From Stenotrophomonas maltophilia (GTDB lineage: Bacteria > Pseudomonadota > Gammaproteobacteria > Xanthomonadales > Xanthomonadaceae), in assembly GCF_006974125.1 (NCBI RefSeq), contig NZ_CP037858.1, positions 3,286,001-3,350,000 of the forward strand: a stretch of 64,000 nt of DNA, read 5' to 3'. Positions 54,227 to 61,383 of the stretch are shown piece by piece; the stretch's first letter is position 1; each line of letters starts with the position of its first letter. The position numbers and the translations under genes were made by a program. The notes beneath the pieces are model-generated. The model did not search any database and was not told the DNA's origin. It was given only the letters and a program-made list of their open reading frames with translations.

Positions 54227-54982
54227 TCAGCGCCCGTCCAGATCATTGTCGAAATCGTGCCAGCGGCGGCCATCGTAGGCTTCCAGCGGATGGAAGCGGC
54301 GCTTGTAGTCCATCTTCCGATGGCCGCGGATCCAGTAGCCCAGGTACACGTGTGGCAGGCCCTCGCGGCGCGCCCATTCGATCTGCTGCAGGATCGCGAA
54401 GGTGCCCAGCCCGCGCGTGGCGTGGTCCGGGTCGAAGAAGGTGTAGACCGCTGACAGGCCGTGCTCGGTGACGTCGGTCACCGCCACCCCCAGCAGCTGG
54501 CTGGGCTGGCCGTCGTGCCCGGGCAGGCGCATCTCCATGAAGCGGGTGTGCGACCAGCTGCCGATCAGGAACTGCTCGAACTCGTGCGGCCCGTGGTCGT
54601 CCATGCCGCCGTTGGCGTGGCGGTGGGTGAGATAACGGTGGTACAGCGCGAACAGGTCATCGCGGGCGGTGGCGGCGGTGATCCGCACCTCCAGGTCGTC
54701 ATTGCGGGTAGCGCAGCGGCGCTGGCTGCGGTCCGGGACGAAACGTGCCACCGGGATACGCACCGCCACGCAGGCCTGGCAGTGTGCGCAATGTGGCCGG
54801 TAGACCAGATCACCGCTGCGGCGGAAGCCCCAGCTCAGGGCCAGCGGATACAGGCCGCCGAGGCGACGGTCGTGCGGGTCCAGCACCAGGTCGCGCGCCA
54901 CCCGGTCCGACCAGTACCCGCAGGGGTGCTCGCCGGTCTGGAAAAGCCGCAGTTCGTCGTCTCTGTCGCCGTGTATTGCCAT
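54227..54982 (-). CDS. bpt: Aspartate/glutamate leucyltransferase (Bpt), N-degron enzyme
   Basis: The 251-residue protein transfers Leu from Leu-tRNA to N-terminal Asp or Glu of proteins and so marks them for the ClpS/ClpAP pathway. Conserved parts are [38 protein letters not shown] (Cys cluster), [27 protein letters not shown] and [23 protein letters not shown] 54982 gives the usual family length. It is 37 bp upstream of the secreted EEP gene and shares its strand. Confidence 0.95.
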   Translation of the reverse strand: MAIHGDRDDELRLFQTGEHPCGYWSDRVARDLVLDPHDRRLGGLYPLALSWGFRRSGDLVYRPHCAHCQACVAVRIPVARFVPDRSQRRCATRNDDLEVRITAATARDDLFALYHRYLTHRHANGGMDDHGPHEFEQFLIGSWSHTRFMEMRLPGHDGQPSQLLGVAVTDVTEHGLSAVYTFFDPDHATRGLGTFAILQQIEWARREGLPHVYLGYWIRGHRKMDYKRRFHPLEAYDGRRWHDFDNDLDGR

Positions 54983-55138
54983 GGGCACAGCATAGCTCCA
55001 GCCCGTCGCAGTGGCGGCGACTGTCCGCCGGATGAATGGAACCGTCCACGGCGTCAACCGATGGCGCGCCCGGGCGTTGTTGTCTCCCGAGGGCGAAGTG
55101 ATCGCCCCGACGCAATTCCCATTCCCAGGAGTGACCCC

Positions 55139-55699
55139 ATGATCCGTACCCCCCTGCTGCTGGCCCTGCTGCTCGGCACCTCCGCCTCCGGTATCGCGCT
55201 GGCGGCCGACACCCCGACCACGCCGGCGCAGCGCCCGGCCAAGCTGGACACCAATGGCGACGGCGTCATCGATCGCAGCGAGGCCGCCGCCCACCCGCGC
55301 TTGGCCGCGAAGTTCGACGAACTGGACAAGAACAAGGATGGCAAGCTTTCGCGCGATGAACTGCCGCGCTGGCAGCATGGCCGCCGTGGCCACGGCGGTG
55401 AGCGCTGGGCCAAGCTGGACGTCAACAAGGACGGTCGCATCAGCCGTGAAGAAGCCAAGGCCGATCCGCGCCTGGCCGCGCGCTTCGACCAGCTCGACCT
55501 CAACAAGGACGGTTACCTGGACAAGGCCGACCGCGAGCTGCGCATGAAGCAGCATCGAGATGCCTGGTTCGCTGCCGCCGACACCAACAAGGACGGCCAG
55601 CTGAGCAAGGCCGAGTTCGACGCAGCCAAGGGCCCGATGCACGGCGGACCGCGCCATGGCGGCCCGCGCGACGGCACTGCACCGAAGCCGCAGCGCTGA
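55139..55699 (+). CDS. Secreted EF-hand calcium-binding protein with five loops
   Basis: The 186-residue product has a signal peptide ([22 protein letters not shown]). Five EF-hand loops follow, each with the DxNxDGxxxxxE pattern: [48 protein letters not shown] and [12 protein letters not shown]. Only the fourth lacks the final Glu (Asp instead). The tail is rich in Gly, His, Pro and Arg ([13 protein letters not shown]). It is probably a periplasmic or extracellular Ca2+ buffer or sensor. AGGAG lies 7 bp before the ATG. Confidence 0.92.
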   Translation: MIRTPLLLALLLGTSASGIALAADTPTTPAQRPAKLDTNGDGVIDRSEAAAHPRLAAKFDELDKNKDGKLSRDELPRWQHGRRGHGGERWAKLDVNKDGRISREEAKADPRLAARFDQLDLNKDGYLDKADRELRMKQHRDAWFAAADTNKDGQLSKAEFDAAKGPMHGGPRHGGPRDGTAPKPQR

Positions 55700-55720
55700 G
55701 GTTCAATGCAGTGATTGATG

Positions 55721-55747
55721 ACAACGCCGGCGCACTGCCGGCGTTGT
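55721..55747. terminator. Bidirectional hairpin between the EF-hand and sigma genes
   Basis: ACAACGCCGGC-GCACT-GCCGGCGTTGT lies in the 51 bp gap between two convergent genes; T-poor but symmetric. Confidence 0.8.
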
Positions 55748-55750
55748 CCG

Positions 55751-56968
55751 TTACAGGCCGCCGCCGCGCAGCAGCGAGTACAGCACCAGCGTGATGACCA
55801 TCAGGTTCATGGCGATGATGCCGGTGCGGCCGTACATGGACTCGTACTTCCAGTTGGTCCCGCTGCGCCCGCGCCGTGCCGAATCGCGCACGATCATCGG
55901 TGCCATCACCCGCTGCAGCGTCACCAGGCACTGGTAGTTGACCACGCCCAGGCCTACCGCCAGCACCGTCAGCTGCGCCCAGACCGGCGCCTGCAGCATG
56001 ACTGCCAGCAGGATCGCCAGGCACCAGAACATGCCGGTGATGATGTTGAGATAGAGGAAACGGCGCACGTCGGCGCGCTCGGACGCCGTTTCGGTGTACG
56101 ACATCAGGAAGCGCCCGCCCAGATAGCTGCCGATCGCGCCACCGACCACGCCGCCGATCACCGCCCCCCAGCTTTCGGCCGGCAGCACGTGCAGTTGGCC
56201 CAGGGTGGCGGTCAACGATCCCATCGCGGTACCGCCCGCTGCACTGGCGCCGCCGAGGCCCAGCTTGCTGCCGCCGATGCCGACGCCGGTGCTGAGCAGG
56301 ACCGCGGCGCTGGCGGTGCCGGGCGCGGCCACCAGTACCATCGAAACCACTGCCGTAGCGAACGCGGCACTGGGTGCGCTGCTGCGGGCGAACTCACCGA
56401 AGCGCTGCAGCAGGCCGTCGCGCACCAGGGCACGGGCGCGCGACAGGCGCTTGCGCACCGCCGCGTCGCTGAGGCCGAGCAGGTCGGCCACCTGCTGCGA
56501 ACGCTGGCCTTCGCGGTAGTACAGCAGCAGTACTTCGCGGCTGTCGGCAGGCAGGGCGGAGATGATGTCCCCGGCGGCGATCTCTTCTTCCACCCGCTGC
56601 AGGCGGTCGGCGGCACCCGGGGCCGGGTCGGCGGCCATGCCCATCGCCACCTCGGCCGCCTCGCCGGTCAGCGGCCGGCCACGTTGCGCACGCAGCCAGT
56701 CGCGGGCAAGGTTGCGGGTGATCTGCCGCAGCCAGGGCAGGAAGCTGGTCGAGCTACGCAGCTGGTGCAGCTGCTGCCAGCCCTTCACGAAGGCTTCCTG
56801 GGCAATGTCCTCGCTGGCCTGGCGGTCGCGGGTGATGGCCAGCGCGATGGCGGTGACGGTGTTCTGGCAGGCCAGAACGATGCGGCCATAGGCGTGCTGG
56901 CAACCGCTGGCGGCGGCCGGCAGTTCGCGTTCCAGGGTCTGGTCGATCGATGCGGCGAACGTCGTCAT
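55751..56968 (-). CDS. ECF-type sigma factor fused to a C-terminal membrane domain
   Basis: The 405-residue protein begins with an ECF sigma-70 part. Region 2 is YGRIVLACQNTVTAIALAIT, RDRQASEDIAQEAFVKGWQ and WLRQITRNLARDWLR; region 4 is LPADSREVLLLYYREGQ, SQQVADLLGLSDAAVRKRLS and RARALVRDGL. From about residue 205 it continues into hydrophobic segments (AAFATAVVSMVLVAAP, AVIGGVVGGAIGSYLGGRFL, LNIITGMFWCLAILLAVML, WAQLTVLAVGLGVVNYQ, IIAMNLMVITLVLYSLL). A sigma domain tethered to the membrane by its own polypeptide is unusual; no separate anti-sigma gene is adjacent. ATG 56968 begins the sigma fold. Confidence 0.87.
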   Translation of the reverse strand: MTTFAASIDQTLERELPAAASGCQHAYGRIVLACQNTVTAIALAITRDRQASEDIAQEAFVKGWQQLHQLRSSTSFLPWLRQITRNLARDWLRAQRGRPLTGEAAEVAMGMAADPAPGAADRLQRVEEEIAAGDIISALPADSREVLLLYYREGQRSQQVADLLGLSDAAVRKRLSRARALVRDGLLQRFGEFARSSAPSAAFATAVVSMVLVAAPGTASAAVLLSTGVGIGGSKLGLGGASAAGGTAMGSLTATLGQLHVLPAESWGAVIGGVVGGAIGSYLGGRFLMSYTETASERADVRRFLYLNIITGMFWCLAILLAVMLQAPVWAQLTVLAVGLGVVNYQCLVTLQRVMAPMIVRDSARRGRSGTNWKYESMYGRTGIIAMNLMVITLVLYSLLRGGGL

Positions 56969-57040
56969 GGCGGCGGCTCTCCTGCTGGGATTGTGTCCCA
57001 TGACGGAGCCGCGCGCTCAATGTGACCAGCATTCTGTGCG

Positions 57041-57169
57041 GTAGTGCCGGCCGCTGGCCGGCAACCCCATGGCAAAAAAGGGGACGGAGGGGATTAAGTC
57101 GTTTGTGCCTCAAACGACTTAATCCCCTCCGTCCCCTTTTTGCGGCTGCCGGCCAGCGGCCGGCACTAC
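57041..57169. repeat. SMAG dimer with a family B palindrome nested inside
   Basis: The left unit GTAGTGCCGGCC-GCT-GGCCGGCAAC starts at 57041; the right unit GCTGCCGGCCAGCGGCCGGC ends in CTAC at 57169. Between them lies a full family B palindrome (57074-57141). The outer pair matches ordinary SMAG dimers, whose spacers here are about 15-33 bp, so the B element looks inserted into it. Confidence 0.92.
57074..57141. repeat. Palindromic repeat family B (nested copy)
   Basis: AAAAAAGGGGACGGAGGGG then ATTAAGTCGTTTG, a TGCCT centre, and the complementary arm ending CCCCTCCGTCCCCTTTTT. It is almost identical to the copy at 52916-52982; only the central bases differ. Confidence 0.93.
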
Positions 57170-57176
57170 CCGTGCG

Positions 57177-57686
57177 TCATTTCGAGGGCTGGATACGGAC
57201 CCGGATTTCTTCCTCTTCCGGTGCCGCCTGCGGGGCCGGCTGTGCCTGCTGCGGCTGGGCCTGCGGGGCAGGGGCCGGTGCGACCGGTGCCGGGGTGCCG
57301 CGATGGCGCAGGCCGATCACCAGTGCCACGCCGGCGATCACCACCAGCAGCGCGATGCGGATGCGCCAGGCCCAGCTGCGGCCGCCGCTGCCCGCTTCCG
57401 GTGCGTCGCGGAAGGCGAACTCGGCGGTCGGATGGTCGCGGCGGGTGGTGTCGAGCAGGCGCGCCTCGCGCAGGATTTCACGCGCGCGTGGCTGGTCGTC
57501 GGCGCGCACGATCCACACCGCCGGGTAGGCGTTGGCGTTGCCCAGGTCGGTATAGCTGAACTGACCGCGGCGGCGGGTCTTGTACGAGCGCCCATTGGTC
57601 ACCTTGACGTCGATGCCATGCTCACGCAGGAGCTCGGCCACGCCTTCGACGGTTTCCACGCGCTGGCTGCTGAAGATCTGGCGCAT
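57177..57686 (-). CDS. DUF2007-like membrane protein ('pathogenicity-like protein' of xanthomonads)
   Basis: The 169-residue protein has an N-terminal domain of the DUF2007 signal-transducing type (MRQIFSSQRVETVEGVAELLREHGIDVKV and YPAVWIVRADDQPRAREILRE). One membrane helix follows (IRIALLVVIAGVALVIGL), then a Pro/Ala/Gln-rich tail (PAPAPQAQPQQAQPAPQ). The tail is on the far side of the membrane if the globular domain is cytoplasmic. Xanthomonad homologues carry the name pathogenicity-like protein, without known activity. It lies 4 bp after tesB and is co-transcribed with it. Confidence 0.82.
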   Translation of the reverse strand: MRQIFSSQRVETVEGVAELLREHGIDVKVTNGRSYKTRRRGQFSYTDLGNANAYPAVWIVRADDQPRAREILREARLLDTTRRDHPTAEFAFRDAPEAGSGGRSWAWRIRIALLVVIAGVALVIGLRHRGTPAPVAPAPAPQAQPQQAQPAPQAAPEEEEIRVRIQPSK

Positions 57687-57690
57687 GGGT

Positions 57691-58617
57691 TTACTCCTTG
57701 GCCGGCACGGCGGCGGCCGCAGCCTGGTCGGGAACGACGCGGATCAGGCCTTCCTGCGCGGTGCTCGCCACCAGCACGCCGTTGCGGGTGAAGAACTGGC
57801 CGCGGGCGAGGCCGCGCGAATCCTGCGCGCTAGGGCTGTCCAGCGAGTACAGCAGCCAGTCGTCGGCACGGAACGGGCGGTGGAACCAGATGGCGTGGTC
57901 GAGCGAGGCCATCTGCACGTGCGGGTGGTAGTAGCTGATGCCGTGCGGGAAGGTGGCCGTGCCCAGCAGATGGAAATCCGAGGCGTAGGCCAGCAGGGCC
58001 TGGTGCAGCTCGGGCGCATCGCCCACCGGTTCGCTCAGGCGCAGCCAGACCTGGTGGTAAGGCGGGCGCTTGGGCGGGTTCAGTTCGTCGCGCGGGTACA
58101 CGTGGCGGAACTCGAACGGGCCGCCGCGGGACAGCCAGCGCTGCACTTTGATCGGCAGCCGCTCCAGCACCTCGGCCGGCAGCGGGCGGTTCGGCTCGAT
58201 GTCTTCCGGCTGCGGCACCTCGGGCATCTTGTGCTGGTGCTGGGCACCGGTTTCGGCCTGCTGGAACGAAGCCGCGCAGAAGAAGATCACCTTGCCGTGC
58301 TGGATCGCGGTGACCCGGCGCACCGAGAAGCTGCCGCCATCACGGGTGCGGTCCACGTCATAGACGATGGGGTGGTCGATGTTGCCGGCGCGCAGGAAAT
58401 AGGCGTGCAGCGAATGCACGTGGCGACCGTTGTCGACCGTGGTCTGTGCCGCCGCCAGCGCCTGGCCCAGCACCTGGCCGCCAAACACGTACTTGGTGCC
58501 GATGTCGCGGCTCTGCCCGCGGAACAGGTTGTCCTCCAGCCGCTCCAGCGTGAGCAGGTCGATCAGCTCGGAGACGACGGGTTCGGGCGTGTCGTTCAAG
58601 GGGGGCGGCCACAGCAA
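57691..58617 (-). CDS. tesB: Acyl-CoA thioesterase II (TesB)
   Basis: The 308-residue double-hotdog thioesterase hydrolyses medium- to long-chain acyl-CoA. Family parts are NLFRGQSRDIGTKYVFGGQV at the start, HSLHAYFLRAGN and, for the catalytic Asp/Thr-or-Ser/Gln set, MASLDHAIWFHRP, YSLDSPSAQ and ASTAQEGLIR. The start is set at TTG 58617, since no ATG precedes the conserved sequence; TTG 58599 is an alternative. Neither has a good ribosome site. Confidence 0.93.
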   Translation of the reverse strand: MLWPPPLNDTPEPVVSELIDLLTLERLEDNLFRGQSRDIGTKYVFGGQVLGQALAAAQTTVDNGRHVHSLHAYFLRAGNIDHPIVYDVDRTRDGGSFSVRRVTAIQHGKVIFFCAASFQQAETGAQHQHKMPEVPQPEDIEPNRPLPAEVLERLPIKVQRWLSRGGPFEFRHVYPRDELNPPKRPPYHQVWLRLSEPVGDAPELHQALLAYASDFHLLGTATFPHGISYYHPHVQMASLDHAIWFHRPFRADDWLLYSLDSPSAQDSRGLARGQFFTRNGVLVASTAQEGLIRVVPDQAAAAAVPAKE

Positions 58618-58660
58618 TGAAGAAGCCCCGATTATACCGGTGCATGCCAGCCCATCATCG

Positions 58661-58735
58661 GTAGTGCCGGCCGCTGGCCGGCAACCTCATGATCCTTCTG
58701 GGGCGCCTGCGGTTGCCGGCCAGCCGCCGGCACGA
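58661..58735. repeat. SMAG inverted dimer with decayed right end
   Basis: GTAGTGCCGGCCGCTGGCCG starts the left unit; the right unit GGTTGCCGGCCAGCCGCCGG has one stem mismatch and CGAT where CTAC is expected. Confidence 0.88.
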
Positions 58736-58739
58736 TCAT

Positions 58740-59516
58740 TTACTTGCCCAGCCGGGCGACCAGCGCCTGCAGGGCATTCTGCGCATCCGGGGCGAACCAG
58801 GCCTCCACGAAGCGGTCCAGCTGGATCAGGTCCGGGTGCAGCGCTTCGTGCAGGTCGGAGCGGGCGATGGCGCGGGTCAGCAGCATCGGTTGGCGTGGCT
58901 GCTTGAGCAGGTTCTGCAGCCAGGCGATGGCGCGCGCCACCACCAGGTCGCCTTCGGCCAGTTCATCAACCAGGCCGATCTGCAGCGCCTGTTCGGCCGG
59001 CACCAGCGAACCGGTGGTCAGCAGCACGCCGGCGCGGTGCACGCCCACCGCACGGCGCAGCAGGCGCTGGATGCCCTCCGGTGCGATCAGGCCGACCTGC
59101 ACTTCGTTCAGGCCGATGGCATACGGCCGCGATGGATCGGCGCTGCGTGCCATCACCCGGTAGTCGCAGCACAGCGCCAGCACGCAGCCACCCGCAGGGG
59201 CATGGCCGGTGATCGCCGCGACCACCGGAATGCGGCTCTCGGCCAGCGTGCGCACGGCGCCAAAGAAGGCGTTCCAGGTGTCCAACAACTTGTGCTTGTC
59301 ATCGCCATGCGAGAGCAGGTGCGGCACGTCCATGCCACCGGTGAAGATACGCTCGCTGCCCGACAGCACGATGCCATGCGCGTCTTCGGCCATGGCCAGC
59401 TCGATGGCATGGATCAACTGCCGGCACAGTTCGGTGTCCAATGCGTTGACCGGCGGCCGCGCCAGGCGCAGTTCGCGGATGGGGCCATGGTTGATCACCT
59501 CGATGAGCGTCGTCAT
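58740..59516 (-). CDS. Enoyl-CoA hydratase/isomerase family protein
   Basis: The 258-residue crotonase-fold protein has IRELRLARPPVNALDTELC, IVLSGSERIFTGGMDVPHLL (first oxyanion loop) and VVAAITGHAPAGGCVLALCCDYRVMA (second oxyanion loop). The acidic residues of true hydratases (Glu144/Glu164 type) are partly different (GLNEVQVGLIAPEGIQRLLRRAVG keeps one Glu), so it may be an isomerase or have another activity. ATG 59516 starts the fold. It is divergent from the copper chaperone gene with 34 bp between starts. Confidence 0.88.
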   Translation of the reverse strand: MTTLIEVINHGPIRELRLARPPVNALDTELCRQLIHAIELAMAEDAHGIVLSGSERIFTGGMDVPHLLSHGDDKHKLLDTWNAFFGAVRTLAESRIPVVAAITGHAPAGGCVLALCCDYRVMARSADPSRPYAIGLNEVQVGLIAPEGIQRLLRRAVGVHRAGVLLTTGSLVPAEQALQIGLVDELAEGDLVVARAIAWLQNLLKQPRQPMLLTRAIARSDLHEALHPDLIQLDRFVEAWFAPDAQNALQALVARLGK

Positions 59517-59550
59517 GCTGCGGTCTCGTTGCGAAGAAGGAACCTGGGCG

Positions 59551-59997
59551 ATGATAACCAAACCATTCGTTGGCGTACTGTTGGTTCTGTGTGCGGCTGC
59601 AGCATCGGCCTCGGCCGCAGAACCGGCCTGCGTCACGGTGGAGCAGGGGTGGGCGCGGTTGCCACCGAATCCGGCAATGCCGATGACCGCTGGTTACGGC
59701 GTCATCCACAACGGCTGCAGCAAGGCGGTAGCGATCACCGGTGCGACCAGCAGCAGCTTTGATGATGTCTCGCTGCATGAGACCACGATTGTCGATGGGG
59801 TCAGTCGGATGCGCGCGATCGAGCGCCTGCCGCTGGCACCCGGCGCGCGTGCCGAGCTCAGGCCCGGTGGCCTGCACCTGATGCTGATGCAGGGCAAGGG
59901 CGCGCTGAAGGAGGGGCAGGCGGTGCCGTTGCGGCTGCAGCTGGAGGGCGGTGGTGAAGCCAGTGCGGCGTTGACGGTGCGCAAGGCCGCGCCGTAA
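59551..59997 (+). CDS. PCu(A)C periplasmic copper chaperone
   Basis: The 148-residue protein has a signal peptide (MITKPFVGVLLVLCAAAASA) and a PCu(A)C domain. The copper motif is H(M)X10MX21HXM; here SLHETTIVDGVSRM supplies the first His and Met, and GGLHLMLM the second His and Met. Such proteins deliver Cu(I) to cytochrome oxidase in the periplasm. AGAAGGA lies about 10 bp before the ATG. Two Cys (ACVTVEQG, NGCSKAV) may form a disulfide. Confidence 0.92.
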   Translation: MITKPFVGVLLVLCAAAASASAAEPACVTVEQGWARLPPNPAMPMTAGYGVIHNGCSKAVAITGATSSSFDDVSLHETTIVDGVSRMRAIERLPLAPGARAELRPGGLHLMLMQGKGALKEGQAVPLRLQLEGGGEASAALTVRKAAP

Positions 59998-60087
59998 GCG
60001 CGCGGGGAAACGGCACGCTGCTGCTGAAGCGAGGGGGTGGGATGGCTGCCGTAGCGTCGAGGACGCTCGGCGCGACCGAACTATCCG

Positions 60088-60143
60088 GTAGTGCCGGCCG
60101 CTGGCCGGCAGCGTGGTGAATGCCGGCCAGCGGCCGGCACTAC
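60088..60143. repeat. SMAG inverted dimer, compact
   Basis: GTAGTGCCGGCC-GCT-GGCCGGCA, a 14 bp spacer, then TGCCGGCC-AGC-GGCCGGCACTAC. It lies between the convergent copper chaperone and hypothetical genes. Confidence 0.94.
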
Positions 60144-60152
60144 CACGGTGGC

Positions 60153-60878
60153 TTACGACCAGTCGTACGAGAACAGCACCGTGCGGCTCACCGGTTCGTA
60201 CAGCATGACGATCGCATCGGCACCGGTGGCGCACCAGTTGTAGCCAGCGACGTCGGCCACGGCAAAGAACTTGTTGCCATTGCGGGTGATGATCACCGTT
60301 TCGGCGTCGTCCGGGGCGTCGGGGTCATCGGCAGCCTCGGTGAAGCCAAGCTCGAAGGCGGCGGGAATTTCTGCAGTCTCGGTCCAGTTGCCGAAGCCGA
60401 TCGGTCCCCCCAGCGTATCCAGGTAATCGCGCTCGCTGGCCTCACCTTTGCCATAGCGCGAGTAACAGGCGAGGCGACCGTGCGCGGCATGGTAGTCGCG
60501 GGCCTTGGCGTAGCTCTCACGCATCTGCGTGATGTGGTCCTGCGCGTCCTTGTCCTGCGCAGCGTCGCCGATGAAATAGCCCTCGTTGCCGAGGAAGCGC
60601 ATCTCGTTGCCGGCAGTCAGCTCGAAGGCGATCCAGTTGGTGCCGGTGAAATCGTTGTGGTGCGCCTCGGTGGTCTCGCCGATGCAGCCGTCATACGGCT
60701 CGATCGGGCACAGCATCGTTGCCACCTGGCCGGCCAGTTCCGGGCGCAGCACACCCAGGTCGATCTTCAGCAGCGGCAGCAGGTGCTGACCGAGCCACGC
60801 CTGATCGGCAGGAAAGACATCGGCGGGGAAGGGGACCATGCCGGGCAGCAGGTCGCGCAGTTCGGTGTGGTGGATCAT
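60153..60878 (-). CDS. Hypothetical soluble protein
   Basis: The 241-residue acidic protein has no signal peptide or membrane helix. It has many aromatic and acidic residues (IEPYDGCIGETTEAHHNDFT, FLGNEGYFIGDAAQDKDAQD, ETVIITRNGNKFFAVADVAG). The pattern LGGPIGFGNW could suggest a small-molecule or protein-binding beta fold, but I recognise no family. It lies between two SMAG dimers and about 100 bp from the thioesterase-uvrA pair, apparently a single-gene unit. Confidence 0.75.
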   Translation of the reverse strand: MIHHTELRDLLPGMVPFPADVFPADQAWLGQHLLPLLKIDLGVLRPELAGQVATMLCPIEPYDGCIGETTEAHHNDFTGTNWIAFELTAGNEMRFLGNEGYFIGDAAQDKDAQDHITQMRESYAKARDYHAAHGRLACYSRYGKGEASERDYLDTLGGPIGFGNWTETAEIPAAFELGFTEAADDPDAPDDAETVIITRNGNKFFAVADVAGYNWCATGADAIVMLYEPVSRTVLFSYDWS

Positions 60879-60900
60879 CTCAGTCCTTTGAATGGTGTCG

Positions 60901-60966
60901 GTAGTGCCGGCCGCTGGCCGGCAACCTCATTGCCGCCGAAGCGTGCCGACCAAGGTCGGCACCTAC
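60901..60966. repeat. SMAG inverted dimer of two subtypes
   Basis: The left unit GTAGTGCCGGCCGCTGGCCG... is classical; the right unit GTGCCGACCAAGGTCGGCAC ends in CTAC and is of the CCGACC subtype. Confidence 0.88.
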
Positions 60967-60975
60967 CAGGGCGCG

Positions 60976-61383
60976 TCAGGTAGAGGCGTTGCGGATCGCC
61001 TCCGGCAGCGGCGCGCTCTTGCCGGTCTGGGTGTCCATCCAGACCACCACGACGTTGCCATCCGAGTACAGCTTCGACTCGTCCTGCTGGTCGACGATGC
61101 GGTGGCCGATGGTCACGCTGCTGTTGCCCAGGCGCTCGACGAACAGCTCGACCAGGATGTCGTTGGGCCACACGATAGGCAGCCGGTAGTTGACGTTGGT
61201 CGCGGCCACCACCGGTGCGATGCGGTCGGTCATCGACACGCCTTCCACGCCCAGCATCCAGCGCACGCGCGCTTCTTCCAGGTAGGAAATGTACTTGGCG
61301 TTGTTGACGTGGCCCATGCTGTCCATGTCACGCCAGCGCACGCTGATCGGGATGCGGGCCAGGATCTTGTGTTCGCTGCTCAT
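60976..61383 (-). CDS. Acyl-CoA thioesterase, 4HBT hotdog family
   Basis: The 135-residue hotdog protein contains VRWRDMDSMGHVNNAKYISYLEEARVRWM, the 4-hydroxybenzoyl-CoA thioesterase/YbgC-like signature with the catalytic Asp (RDMDSMGHVNN). It should hydrolyse short acyl-CoA or related thioesters. Its start overlaps the uvrA stop by one base (TGATG read on the minus strand), so the two genes form one transcription unit. Length is normal. Confidence 0.92.
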   Translation of the reverse strand: MSSEHKILARIPISVRWRDMDSMGHVNNAKYISYLEEARVRWMLGVEGVSMTDRIAPVVAATNVNYRLPIVWPNDILVELFVERLGNSSVTIGHRIVDQQDESKLYSDGNVVVVWMDTQTGKSAPLPEAIRNAST

